Positions 50,160 through 59,357 of a DNA stretch of 64,000 nucleotides are shown piece by piece (position 1 is the stretch's first letter; the number at the start of each line of letters is the position of its first letter). The notes beneath the pieces are model-generated. The model did not search any database. It saw only the letters and a list, made by a program, of their open reading frames with translations, and was not told where the DNA came from. The DNA lies in contig NZ_JIAI01000002.1 in the NCBI RefSeq assembly GCF_000620785.1, forward strand, positions 1,405,372 through 1,469,371, given 5' to 3'. The DNA is from Actinospineispora acaciae DSM 45401. GTDB lineage: Bacteria > Actinomycetota > Actinomycetes > Mycobacteriales > Pseudonocardiaceae. Position numbers and translations under genes: made by a program.

Positions 50160-51821
50160 ATGAGGGTGGGTGTGGCGCCGTGGCCCGAGGCGTTCGCCGC
50201 GCGGTACCGCGAGCGCGATCTGTGGCGCGGGGTGCCGCTGGGCGTCGCGTTCGCCGAGCGGGCCGAACGGACTCCGTCGAGGGTTGCTCTCGTCGATGGT
50301 GAGCAGAGTTGGCGTTACGGGGATCTTGCCGAGGCGGTGGACCTGCTCGCCGAGCGGCTGGCCCGCCATCACGGCCCGGGCGAGGCTCTGCTGGTCCAGT
50401 TGCCGAACGTGGCGGAGTTCGTGGTCCTCACGTTGGCCTGCTTTCGGGTCGGTGTGGTGCCGGTGATGGCGCTGCCCCAGCACCGACGGGGGGAGATCGG
50501 CTATCTGCTGGCCCATTCGGAGGCCTCGGGTTGGGCGGTGTCGGCGGAGTTCCGGGGTGGCGCGCATCTGGAACTGGTGACCGAGCTGGCCGCGGGCGCG
50601 CCCGCGTTGCGCCAGGTGTGGGTGCAGGGCGGGTCGGGCGGGGACGGCTGTTGCGATCTGTCTGCCGCATGCCGGCGCGGTGGCGACCTCGCGGCGGCCC
50701 GCTCGGTGATCTCGCGGCGTTCCCCGGGCGGCTCGGATGCGGCGGTGCTGTTGTTGTCCGGGGGCACGACCGGGCGGGCGAAGCTCATCGCGCGCTCCCA
50801 TGACGACTACGCGCTGAACGCACGGCTCACCGCGAGCGCCTGCGAGGTGGGCGAGGACACCGTGTACCTGGTGGCCCTGCCGGCGGCCCACAACTTCGCG
50901 CTGGCCTGTCCGGGGATCCTGGGGGTGCTGCTGTCCGGGGGGACGGTGGTGCTCAGCGACAGCCCAGCTCCGGAGAAGGCATTCGGGCTCATCGAGCGGC
51001 ATCGGGCAACGCACACGGCGGTGGTCCCGGCGGTCGCGCACCGGTGGGCGGAGCACGCGGGCGGCGGCGGTCATGACCTGTCGAGCCTGCGCAGCGTGGC
51101 GGTGGGTGGGTCGCGCCTGGCGCCGGCGTTGGCGCGGCGGCTGGAGTCCAGCCTGGGTGCACGGGTGCAGCAGGGCTTCGGGATGGCCGAAGGGTTGATC
51201 AACTACACCCGGCTGGACGACCCGGACGAGGTGCGTTGGGAGACACAGGGTAGGCCGGTGTGCCCGGCGGACGAGGTGCGCATCGTCGACGAACTGGACC
51301 GGGACGTGCCCGGCGGCGCGGTCGGTGAGCTGCTGACCCGAGGCCCGTACACCATCCGAGGCTACTTCCGCGCGCCGGAGCACAACGCGGCATCGTTCAC
51401 CCGCGATGGCTGGTACCGCACCGGTGACCTGGTGCGCTGGCATCCGACGGGGAACCTGGTGGTCGAGGGGCGTCGCAAGGACGTCATCAATCGCGGCGGG
51501 GAGAAGGTCTCGGCCGAGGAGGTCGAGGAGCTCGCTCTCGGACATCCCGATGTCGCGCGCGCGGCGGCGGTGGCCGCGCCCGATCCGGTTCTGGGCGAGC
51601 GGGTGTGCCTGTACGTGGTGCCGCGCGGTGCCGTCGAGCTGACCGTTCAGGTTCTGCGCGAGCACATGACCGACGCCGGCGCGGCCGGCTACAAGCTCCC
51701 GGAGCTGCTGCACACGGTGCCGGAGCTGCCGGTCACGAACGTCGGCAAGATCGATAAGAACGCGTTGCGCGCCGACGCGGCAGCCCGGGCGCGCGGCTCC
51801 CGACCGGATGTGGAGAAGTGA
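50160..51821 (+). CDS. sdgA: Salicylyl-AMP ligase (2,3-DHB-AMP ligase family)
   Basis: 553 residues of the EntE/DhbE branch: LLLSGGTTGRAKLIARSHDD (P-loop), GMAEGLINYTRLDDP, GYFRAPEHNAASFTRDGWYR, and VEGRRKDVINRGGEKVSAEE with late catalytic Lys (TNVGKIDKN). These adenylate 2-hydroxybenzoates. Beside gentisate dioxygenase, a 5-hydroxylase and an NDP-forming CoA ligase it matches SdgA of the Streptomyces CoA-dependent salicylate pathway. ATG 50160 follows GAGGGGTGGG. Siderophore biosynthesis is less likely, since no NRPS is present. Confidence 0.85.
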   Translation: MRVGVAPWPEAFAARYRERDLWRGVPLGVAFAERAERTPSRVALVDGEQSWRYGDLAEAVDLLAERLARHHGPGEALLVQLPNVAEFVVLTLACFRVGVVPVMALPQHRRGEIGYLLAHSEASGWAVSAEFRGGAHLELVTELAAGAPALRQVWVQGGSGGDGCCDLSAACRRGGDLAAARSVISRRSPGGSDAAVLLLSGGTTGRAKLIARSHDDYALNARLTASACEVGEDTVYLVALPAAHNFALACPGILGVLLSGGTVVLSDSPAPEKAFGLIERHRATHTAVVPAVAHRWAEHAGGGGHDLSSLRSVAVGGSRLAPALARRLESSLGARVQQGFGMAEGLINYTRLDDPDEVRWETQGRPVCPADEVRIVDELDRDVPGGAVGELLTRGPYTIRGYFRAPEHNAASFTRDGWYRTGDLVRWHPTGNLVVEGRRKDVINRGGEKVSAEEVEELALGHPDVARAAAVAAPDPVLGERVCLYVVPRGAVELTVQVLREHMTDAGAAGYKLPELLHTVPELPVTNVGKIDKNALRADAAARARGSRPDVEK

Positions 51822-52864
51822 TGGTTTCCCAGGCCGATCCCGGCTATGACGTGATCCACCAGCTCTGCGCCGCCCCGTTGTGGAGGTACTACGGCAACCT
51901 GTTCACGGCCGAGCCACGCGGCGACGCGGTGCCCTTCCTGTGGCGCTACGCCGAGCTGCGCCCGCACCTGCTGCACTTCGCCGAGGAGCTGTCCATGGAG
52001 GAGGCGGAGCGGCGAGTGCTGATGTTGGTCAACCCCGGCATGCCGGACCCGCCCGCCACGGTGGCCACGCTGTACGCGGGGATCCAAGTGATCATGCCGG
52101 GCGAGACGGCTCAGGCGCACCGGCACACGGCCAACGCGTTCCGGTTCGTCATCGAGGGCAACGGCGCGCACACCACGGTGGACGGGGAACGGGTCACCAT
52201 GCGCCCCGGTGACCTGCTCCTCACCCCGGGCTGGCGTTGGCACGATCACCATCACCGTGGCGAAGGCCCGATGATTTGGCTCGACGCGCTTGACTATCCG
52301 CTGGTCAATGCGCTGGGCGCGGGTTTCTTCGAGCTCCACGGCCAGCGCTCGCAGAAGACCACGATGCCCGACGACCTCTCCACCCGGCAGTTCACCCATG
52401 GCCATCTGGTGCCGGCCTGGAGCATGGACCGGACGGTGAGCTCGCCGGTGGGGAACTACCCGTGGGAGCAGACCCGGCGCGCGTTCGAGTCGATCGCCGA
52501 CGACGCCGAGGGCAGCGCCACCGACGGGGTGATCCTGGAGTACACCAACCCGTGGACCGGTGGCCCCGTGCTGCCCACCATGGCATGCCGGGTGCAGCGG
52601 TTGCGGCCCGGTTTCCACGGCGAGGCGGTCCGGCGCACGTCGAGCTCGATCCACCACGTGATCCGGGGCACCGGCGCCGTGGTGGCCGACGGGAAACGGC
52701 TGGACTGGCACGACAAGGACGTCTTCGCCCTGCCCGGCTGGACCACCCGCGAACTGATCAACACCAGCGGAACCGAGGACGCGATCGTGTTCTCCTACAG
52801 CAACGAACCGGTGTTGCGCGCACTCGGCATGTACCGCGAGGAATCCGTCGAGCGGCAGGGGTGA
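51821..52864 (+). CDS. sdgD: Gentisate 1,2-dioxygenase
   Basis: 347 residues, bicupin. The N-terminal cupin carries the iron ligands (AHRHTANAFRFVIEGNGAHT, with HRH), and DLLLTPGWRWHDHHH supplies the third His; the C-terminal cupin is non-catalytic (SSSIHHVIRGTGAVV). Opens the gentisate ring to maleylpyruvate. ATG 51821 overlaps the ligase stop (TGATG); GTG 51818 is an alternative. Confidence 0.92.
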   Translation: MVSQADPGYDVIHQLCAAPLWRYYGNLFTAEPRGDAVPFLWRYAELRPHLLHFAEELSMEEAERRVLMLVNPGMPDPPATVATLYAGIQVIMPGETAQAHRHTANAFRFVIEGNGAHTTVDGERVTMRPGDLLLTPGWRWHDHHHRGEGPMIWLDALDYPLVNALGAGFFELHGQRSQKTTMPDDLSTRQFTHGHLVPAWSMDRTVSSPVGNYPWEQTRRAFESIADDAEGSATDGVILEYTNPWTGGPVLPTMACRVQRLRPGFHGEAVRRTSSSIHHVIRGTGAVVADGKRLDWHDKDVFALPGWTTRELINTSGTEDAIVFSYSNEPVLRALGMYREESVERQG

Positions 52865-52868
52865 CGAG

Positions 52869-53720
52869 ATGCGCTTCGCGGTGTTCGGCCAGGACCGGTT
52901 GGGCCTGGTCCAGGGCGAAGAGATCGTCGATGTCACGGCGAGCGTCCCGGGGCCGGCGTCGCCTGCCGGCGTGCTGCATCGGCTGATCGAGGCCGGCGAT
53001 GTCCCGATGCCGACGGACGCGGTCGCCACGCACGCGCTGTCCTCGGTGCGGCTGGCCGCGCCGCTGCCCAGGCCACCGAAGATCATCGCCGCCCCGGTGA
53101 ACTACCGCGACCATCAGGCGGAGATGGCGGCCGCGCACACCATCGCCGACCTCGGGGTGTTCCTCAAGGCGCCGTCGTCGGTCATCGGCCACGGCGCAAC
53201 GGTCCGCCTGCCGTACGGCGACGTGCGCACCGACCAGGAGGGTGAGCTGGCCGTGGTGATCGGGCGCACCGCCCGCCACGTCCCCGTCGACCGGGCGTTG
53301 GAGTTCGTGTTCGGCTACTGCTGTGCGTTGGACATCACCGTCCGTTCCACCGAGGATCGTTCCACGCGCAAGTCGTTCGACACCTTCACTCCGCTCGGTC
53401 CGTGGGTGGTCACCGCCGACGAGGTGCCCGATCCGAGGGAGCTGACGCTGCGGTGCTGGGTGGACGGCGAGCTTCGACAGTCCGCGCGGGTCGATGAGCT
53501 GATTTTCGGGGTGGCCGAGCTGATCGCGTACGCCAGCTCGGTGATGACCCTGTGGCCCGGTGACGTGCTGCTGACCGGTACCCCGGCCGGGGTTGGCCCG
53601 ATCAACGACGCGAGCTCGGTGGCCGTGCAGGTCGACCCGATCGGCCGGCTCGAGGTGCTGGTCAGCTCGGAGAGCGCGGTGCCCTACGCCGCGCGCCCGA
53701 GACCGGAGGCGCGGTCATGA
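52869..53720 (+). CDS. Fumarylacetoacetate hydrolase-family protein (fumarylpyruvate hydrolase-like)
   Basis: 283 residues: AAPVNYRDHQAEM, DQEGELAVVIGRTARHV with metal Glu residues, TGTPAGVGPIND at the end. Expected to hydrolyse maleylpyruvate or fumarylpyruvate to pyruvate plus maleate or fumarate. No maleylpyruvate isomerase gene is present in the cluster. Overlaps the following gene by ATGA. Confidence 0.88.
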   Translation: MRFAVFGQDRLGLVQGEEIVDVTASVPGPASPAGVLHRLIEAGDVPMPTDAVATHALSSVRLAAPLPRPPKIIAAPVNYRDHQAEMAAAHTIADLGVFLKAPSSVIGHGATVRLPYGDVRTDQEGELAVVIGRTARHVPVDRALEFVFGYCCALDITVRSTEDRSTRKSFDTFTPLGPWVVTADEVPDPRELTLRCWVDGELRQSARVDELIFGVAELIAYASSVMTLWPGDVLLTGTPAGVGPINDASSVAVQVDPIGRLEVLVSSESAVPYAARPRPEARS

Positions 53721-55258
53721 CCAGGGTCGCGGTCATCGGCGGCGGCCCTGGTGGCCTGCTCGCCGCGTCGCTGATCGCCGAGCGCCGCCGCGACATCGAG
53801 GTCGAGCTGATCGAACGCAACGGCCCGGACGAGAGTTTCGGGTTCGGCGTGGTGTTCTCCTCGGCCAAGCTGGCCCGGCTCGCGGCGGCCGACGAACGGC
53901 TCGGCGCCGAGCTGTCCGACAACTCCCGGCAGTGGGATCAGATCGAGCTGCGCCTCAACCAGGAGCGCATCCGTTGCACGGGCCTGGGTTTCTCCGCCAT
54001 CGCCCGGCGCCGGCTGCTCGATCTGCTCCGGAAACGAGCCGAACAGGCCGGTGTTCGGCCGCGGTTTCGGACCGAGGCCGACCCCGCCGCCCTGGAGCGC
54101 TCGCACGATCTCGTCATCGCCGCCGACGGGGTGAACAGCCGGGTGCGCGAGCTGCACGCCGAGTCGTTCCGCCCGACCATCGACGCCGCCACCGCCCGCT
54201 ACATCTGGTTCGGCGCGGACCGCCCGTTCGAGTCGATGACGTTCCTGTTCGAGCGGACCGAGGCGGGCTGGTTCGCCGTGCACGCCTACCCGTTCGACCA
54301 GCACACCAGCACGTTCGTGGTCGAGTGCGACGAACGAACCTGGCGACGCGCCGGGCTCGACGCCGCCGGCGCGCTGCCGCCGGGAGCCAACGACGAACAC
54401 AGCCGGCGGGCGATGCAGGAGGTGTTCGCCGGCCACCTCGACGGCGCCCGGCTGCTGGCCAACAACTCCCGCTGGGCCGCCTTCCGGACGGTGCGGACCG
54501 CGCGCTGGTGCCACGACCGGACCGTGCTGCTGGGCGACGCCGCGCACACCGCCCACTTCTCGGTGGGCTCGGGCACGACCATGGCCCTGGACGACGCCCT
54601 CACGCTGGCCCGCGTGGTCAGCGAAGCCCCCGAGGGCGGCATGGCAGACGCCCTCAGATCCTACGAGGACACCCGGCGACCACAGGTGGCGAGCGTGCAG
54701 GACGCGGCGACCCCCAGCCTGTCCTGGTGGGAACACTTCGGCCAGTACGCCAGGCTCGCGCCCCGGCAGTTCGCCACGCATTTCCTCACCCGCAGCGGCC
54801 GGGTCTCCTTTCACCGGCTCGCCCAAGGTGATCCGGCGTTCGGCGCCGACACCCTGCGCTGGTTCGGCGCACCGGACGCGGAGGCCGTGCTGCGCACACC
54901 CGGTCCGGCTTCGTTCCCCGGGCGGCTGGTGACCCGCGAGGACATCCGGCGGCGATGCCCCGCGGCGCGGTGGCTGACCGCACCGGCCGATCCGAGCGAG
55001 GTCACGCGGGTCGTCTCGGAGCTCTCCGCCGAAGTCTCCGCGGCCGGCCGACCGCCGCTGGTCGTCATCGATGGCCGAGGGCACGGACAGGCGCCGCGCA
55101 CGGCCGCCGTGCTGCTCGCCGAACTGGTGCGGCTGGAGCTGGGCATCGCGGTGGCGCTCCTCCTCGACCGGCTCGACACCGAATGGCTCACCACCTACAT
55201 CCTGTCCGGCCGGGCTGACCTGCTCGTGCTGCCCGACCCAGGAGGCACCACCGGATGA
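53717..55258 (+). CDS. sdgC: FAD-dependent salicylyl-CoA 5-hydroxylase
   Basis: 513 residues: GGGPGGLLAASLIAER FAD motif, GFGVVFSSAKLARL, AADGVNSRVRELH, and LLGDAAHTAHFSVGSGTTMA of class A flavin hydroxylases. The VVFS and HFSVGSGTTMALDDA segments are those of the salicylyl-/anthraniloyl-CoA hydroxylase group. Hydroxylates the CoA ester at C5, giving gentisyl-CoA. A C-terminal extension (from about 400) has no recognised motif. Coupled to both neighbours. Confidence 0.88.
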   Translation: MTRVAVIGGGPGGLLAASLIAERRRDIEVELIERNGPDESFGFGVVFSSAKLARLAAADERLGAELSDNSRQWDQIELRLNQERIRCTGLGFSAIARRRLLDLLRKRAEQAGVRPRFRTEADPAALERSHDLVIAADGVNSRVRELHAESFRPTIDAATARYIWFGADRPFESMTFLFERTEAGWFAVHAYPFDQHTSTFVVECDERTWRRAGLDAAGALPPGANDEHSRRAMQEVFAGHLDGARLLANNSRWAAFRTVRTARWCHDRTVLLGDAAHTAHFSVGSGTTMALDDALTLARVVSEAPEGGMADALRSYEDTRRPQVASVQDAATPSLSWWEHFGQYARLAPRQFATHFLTRSGRVSFHRLAQGDPAFGADTLRWFGAPDAEAVLRTPGPASFPGRLVTREDIRRRCPAARWLTAPADPSEVTRVVSELSAEVSAAGRPPLVVIDGRGHGQAPRTAAVLLAELVRLELGIAVALLLDRLDTEWLTTYILSGRADLLVLPDPGGTTG

Positions 55259-57297
55259 CCGAGGCCGTCCCTCACCGACTGCGCCGGCTGGTGGCGCCCC
55301 GCTCGATCGCCGTCGTCGGCGCCACGGCCGGCCCCGGAAAGGCCGGGCGGGCGGTCATGGCGGCGCTGGCCGACTTTCCCGTCGTCCATCCGGTCCACCC
55401 GACGGCCACCGAGATCGCCGGGCGGCGCGTGTTCGCGCACGTGGACGCCATCCCGGATCCGCCCGAGCTCGCCGTGCTCGTCGTCGGCTCGGCCGCCGTG
55501 CCCGATGTGCTCGCCGACTGCGCCGGCGCGGGAGTGGATGCCGTGGTCGTGTGCGCGGGCGGGTTCGCGGAGAGCGGTCCCGACGGCGTCGCGCTGCAGC
55601 GGCGAATCCGCGACATCGTGACCAGCACCGGCATCCGGCTGCTCGGCCCGAACACGTCGGGGCTCGTCAACCCCGCCCTGCGGGCGTGTCCGAACCTGAT
55701 GCCGTCGGTCCGGGCGCTGCGGCCCGGGCCGGTCGGAATCGTGGCGCAGAGCGGTGGCATGAACCTCGCGCTGGCGTTCTTGCTGCATCAGGAGGGCATT
55801 GGGATCTCGCTGGCCGCCGGGCTGGGCAACGCGGTGGACGTCGGGTTCGTCGACCTGCTCGACCACCTCGCCGCCGACGAGCACACCACGGCAATCGCCC
55901 TGCACGTCGAAGGTGCGCCCGACGGCCGGGCGCTGGCGGACGCGATCCGGCGGGCCACCGCGGTCAAACCCGTTGTCGCACTCAAGGCCGGCAAGGCCGA
56001 CGTGGGCGCCTTCGCCCGGTCCCACACCGCGGCGCTGACCGGGGACTGGACGTTGGCGCGGGCCGCGCTCACCGAAGCGGGCGCCGTCGTCGTCGACACT
56101 CCCAGCGAGCTGGTCGACTCGATCGCGGCCCTGGCCCACCGGCGCCTGCCGGCCCGCGACGACCCCGGCGTCGGCGTCATCACCGGCCAGGCCGGCCCCG
56201 GCTTGCTCACCGCCGACCAACTCCTCGGCTCCGGGTTGCGGCTGCCCGAGCTGTCCGAGACCACCGCGCGACGACTCAGCGCCCTGTTGCCGCCGTTGAC
56301 CTACCAGCGCAACCCGGTCGACACCGGACGCCCCACCGACACCTTCGCCCAGGTCGTCACCGCCGTCGCGGCGGACGACAACGTCGACGCGACCCTCGTC
56401 TACGCCCTACAGGAGGAGCACACCCCCCGGATCATCGAGGACCTCACGACCAACCGGGACGCCACGATCTTCGTCACCGGAGGGCTCGAGCAGGACATCG
56501 AGCCGCAACGCCATGCCCTGCGCGCCGGCGGCATCCCGGTCTACACCGCGCCGGACCGCGGCGTGGTCGGACTGCGCGCCCTGATCGCCGACGCCCGTGC
56601 CCAGGCCCTGGCCACGAGACGAGCCCAGCCATTCACCGAGCACCGCCCGAGCCCGACCGCGCCGAAGCACGAGCTCGACGAGGACCAGGCGAAAACACTG
56701 CTGGCACGGCTGGGGCTGGCCAGCCCCCGACGCGCGGTGGCGACCACACACGCACAGGCGCGGGCGGCCATGACCGCCCTCGGCGCCCCGGTCGTGGCCA
56801 AGCTGTGCGACGCGCGGGTTCGCCACAAGTCCGACATCGACGCCGTGCACACCGGGATCAGCTCGCAGGACGAACTGCTGGCCGCCTTGGGCCGGATCGA
56901 CGCGGCCGCCGGCGGGAGGGCACGCCGCTACCTGATCGAACGCCAGGCCGGCCCGGGCACCGAACTGATCGTCGGAGCGGTGCGTGACCCCGCCTTCGGG
57001 CCGGCCGTCCTGCTCGGCCTGGGTGGAGTGGATGTCGAGGTCCTCGGCCGGGCCGCGATCCGGCTGGCCCCCATGCACCCGGCGGACGCACGGGAGATGG
57101 TCAACGCACTGCCTGCAGCGGTCCGCGCCGGCAGCCGGGGGAAACCGCCGATCCGGACGGCCGCGCTGATCGACCTGTTGGTCCGCCTGAGCGCGTTCAT
57201 GGAGGCGAACCCCCATATCGGTGAGATCGACATCAATCCGCTGCGCGTGACGGCCGATGGTCTCCTGGCACTCGACGCGCTGATCATCCCGTCATAG
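55255..57297 (+). CDS. sdgB: NDP-forming acyl-CoA synthetase (acetate-CoA ligase family), salicylyl-CoA forming
   Basis: 680 residues: N-terminal CoA-binding domain (RSIAVVGATAGPGKAG), succinyl-CoA-ligase-like domains (GIVAQSGGMNLALAFLLHQE, SHTAALTGD with phospho-His) and C-terminal ATP-grasp (RVRHKSDIDAVHTGI, IGEIDINPLRV). Alone it would make acyl-CoA from ATP; in the sdg system the SdgA/SdgB pair yields salicylyl-CoA. ATGA-coupled to sdgC. Converges on the PaaX-like gene with stops adjacent. Confidence 0.85.
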   Translation: MTEAVPHRLRRLVAPRSIAVVGATAGPGKAGRAVMAALADFPVVHPVHPTATEIAGRRVFAHVDAIPDPPELAVLVVGSAAVPDVLADCAGAGVDAVVVCAGGFAESGPDGVALQRRIRDIVTSTGIRLLGPNTSGLVNPALRACPNLMPSVRALRPGPVGIVAQSGGMNLALAFLLHQEGIGISLAAGLGNAVDVGFVDLLDHLAADEHTTAIALHVEGAPDGRALADAIRRATAVKPVVALKAGKADVGAFARSHTAALTGDWTLARAALTEAGAVVVDTPSELVDSIAALAHRRLPARDDPGVGVITGQAGPGLLTADQLLGSGLRLPELSETTARRLSALLPPLTYQRNPVDTGRPTDTFAQVVTAVAADDNVDATLVYALQEEHTPRIIEDLTTNRDATIFVTGGLEQDIEPQRHALRAGGIPVYTAPDRGVVGLRALIADARAQALATRRAQPFTEHRPSPTAPKHELDEDQAKTLLARLGLASPRRAVATTHAQARAAMTALGAPVVAKLCDARVRHKSDIDAVHTGISSQDELLAALGRIDAAAGGRARRYLIERQAGPGTELIVGAVRDPAFGPAVLLGLGGVDVEVLGRAAIRLAPMHPADAREMVNALPAAVRAGSRGKPPIRTAALIDLLVRLSAFMEANPHIGEIDINPLRVTADGLLALDALIIPS

Positions 57298-58161
57298 CGT
57301 CCCTGGCAACGGCGGCACGGCCGGCGATGGACGGTCCTCCGGCGGGCCCGGCATCGCGGCGGTGACCTCACGGTAGTGGCGCATCGCGGGCTCGCGAAGC
57401 ACCTCGAAGTTCTCCAGCATGACCTCGTGCGCCCGAGACCCCGGCCAGTCCGGGGGGAGCAACGGCATCGGCAGGTCCGGATCCTCGAACAAGAACTTGC
57501 GATACTCGTGGATCACCTGGATACGGCGCACGAACGCCGCTTCCGGATCCGGCGGGGTGGCACGCACCCGCTCGACCTCGGGCTCCCATCGGGCCAGGTA
57601 CTCGCGATAGCGGTCCGCCAGCCCGGCCAGGTCCCACGCCCTGTTGGCCCGCTCGCGATCCTCCTCGGGGCCCACCGACCGCGCCACCAGGCGGTCATAC
57701 CGCACGCACGGCTCGCCCTCGAGCATCGCGGTGGCCTCATCGAGCCGATCTCGTGGCGAGACCCACGTCGCCGCCGCCAACGGGGCGAAACCCAGCCACG
57801 CCAGCCGCTTGCGGATCCGCACCCGAGCGGTCCGTTCGGTCTCGGGCACCGAATAGATCACCACGTACCACTCGCCCGACCACGGCGCCAGTGGCCTGCC
57901 CATGATCCGCACGTAGCCTTCGTCAAGGACCCGCCAACCCCGCTCGGACGGCACATAGAAACTGTGCCGGCCGGACCGGACCGTGTCGAACAACCCCTCC
58001 CGACGCAGCCGCGACATCAACACCCGCAGCGAGTCCGGTGGAACGTCGAATGGCCCCAGCAGGCGTGACAGCGCGCCCAACGTGAGATACCCGCCGTCCG
58101 CGCGGACGTACTCACCGAACACGTCGAACACCAACGAGCGCGGCGTACTGTCGATCACCAC
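57292..58161 (-). CDS. PaaX-family transcriptional regulator
   Basis: About 289 residues: N-terminal winged helix (RSLVFDVFGEYVRADGGYLT, then SLRVLMSRLRREGLFDTVRS), the PaaX central segment (GEWYVVIYSVPETERTARVR, RKRLAWLGFAPLAAATWVSP) and a helical C-terminus with VIHEYRKFLFEDPDLP. PaaX proteins repress aromatic catabolism and respond to aryl-CoA; salicylyl-CoA is a plausible ligand. Start GTG 58161 or 58158. Convergent with sdgB. Confidence 0.9.
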   Translation of the reverse strand: MVIDSTPRSLVFDVFGEYVRADGGYLTLGALSRLLGPFDVPPDSLRVLMSRLRREGLFDTVRSGRHSFYVPSERGWRVLDEGYVRIMGRPLAPWSGEWYVVIYSVPETERTARVRIRKRLAWLGFAPLAAATWVSPRDRLDEATAMLEGEPCVRYDRLVARSVGPEEDRERANRAWDLAGLADRYREYLARWEPEVERVRATPPDPEAAFVRRIQVIHEYRKFLFEDPDLPMPLLPPDWPGSRAHEVMLENFEVLREPAMRHYREVTAAMPGPPEDRPSPAVPPLPGTL

Positions 58162-58250
58162 CCCAGTATCCCCCGCGAACAAAGTGGTACAGCAAATCAA
58201 GGGTTATCTGGTCTAGTTTCCTGATCCGATCGGTACCTAACGTGGACGAC

Positions 58251-58364
58251 ATGACAACAACATCCCCGGGTGGCAACACGATCTGGGAGCCGGGCGGCGA
58301 CGTGATCCACTATCAGGCTGCCAACGACCGTGGCCGACGCGCGCCGCGACCGGTGGGGCGCTGA
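58251..58364 (+). CDS. Small ORF, 37 residues, unknown
   Basis: ATG 58251 to TGA 58364 encodes MTTTSPGGNTIWEPGGDVIH and a basic tail; the next gene's ATG follows one base after the stop. The close spacing could couple translation to the epimerase. No family recognised; it may be the start of a decayed gene. Confidence 0.35.
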   Translation: MTTTSPGGNTIWEPGGDVIHYQAANDRGRRAPRPVGR

Positions 58365-58365
58365 C

Positions 58366-59235
58366 ATGCGCGTCCTTGTGGCCGGCGCGACCGGTGTCAT
58401 CGGCCGACGGGCCACCGACCTGCTGCTCGCGCGAGGTCACCAGGTCACCGGCCTGTCCCGAAGCGACCAGCATGCCGCCACGCTGCGCGCGCGGGGTGCT
58501 GACGCAATGGTGGTTGACGTCTACGACGCCGAGGCACTCGCGGACGCGGTCAAGGCGGCGGCGCCCGACGTGGTCATGCACCAGCTCACCGACCTGAGCG
58601 GGGGCAGCAGTGAGGCCAACGCACGGATGCGACGCATCGGCACGCGCAATCTGACCGATGCCGCGTTGACCGTCGGGGTAAGGCGCATCGTCGCGCAGAG
58701 CGTGGCGTGGGCGTACCAGGCCGGACCGAATCCCGCCGACGAAGGGACACCGCTGGACCTGCACGCTTCCGCGCCCAGATCGACGACCGTGGGGGGAGTC
58801 GTCGCCCTGGAAAGTAGCGTCCGGGACGCGCCAGAATGGGTGGTGCTGCGCTACGGCCTACTCTACGGCCCCGACACCTGGTACACGCCGGGCGGGCTGG
58901 TGGCCGAACAGGCCCGTCGCCGCGAGCTGATGGCGAACGCTGACGTCAGCAGCTTCGTGCAGGTCGACGACGCGGCGGAGGCCGCTGTCGCCGCGCTGGA
59001 CTGGCCAACCGGCGTGGCGAACATCTGCGACGACGAACCCGCCACCGGCCACGAGTGGGCGCCGCTCTTCGCCCGATGGGTGGGCGCCCCGGAACCGCCG
59101 AAAGACCTCGACACGCCACGACCCGGCTGGGCCCGCGGCGCCGACAACCGCCGGGCGCGCCACGAACTGGGCTGGGAACCACGCTACCGCTCGTGGCGAG
59201 ACGGGTTCACCGCCGCGCCACGCGCCAGGTTCTGA
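58366..59235 (+). CDS. NAD-dependent epimerase/dehydratase-family protein
   Basis: 289 residues, extended SDR: MRVLVAGATGVIGRRATDLL with GATGVIG, SQSVAWAYQ, RYGLLYGPDTWYTPGG, VQVDDAAEAAVAALDWP. Catalytic YxxxK is not evident (the YGLLYG area lacks Lys), as in atypical SDRs that act as reductases or NAD sensors. ATG 58366 is at the start of homology. Confidence 0.85.
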   Translation: MRVLVAGATGVIGRRATDLLLARGHQVTGLSRSDQHAATLRARGADAMVVDVYDAEALADAVKAAAPDVVMHQLTDLSGGSSEANARMRRIGTRNLTDAALTVGVRRIVAQSVAWAYQAGPNPADEGTPLDLHASAPRSTTVGGVVALESSVRDAPEWVVLRYGLLYGPDTWYTPGGLVAEQARRRELMANADVSSFVQVDDAAEAAVAALDWPTGVANICDDEPATGHEWAPLFARWVGAPEPPKDLDTPRPGWARGADNRRARHELGWEPRYRSWRDGFTAAPRARF

Positions 59236-59357
59236 CGACCGAGCGTGACGAGGGGACCGATGAAACGCACAGAATGCGTAGGTCACGACGAGGGGTTCCC
59301 GCGCCGTGGTCGGCGATCCTCACCGACGTGTCCCGGCCGCCCTCGCGGCGAGTGGGG

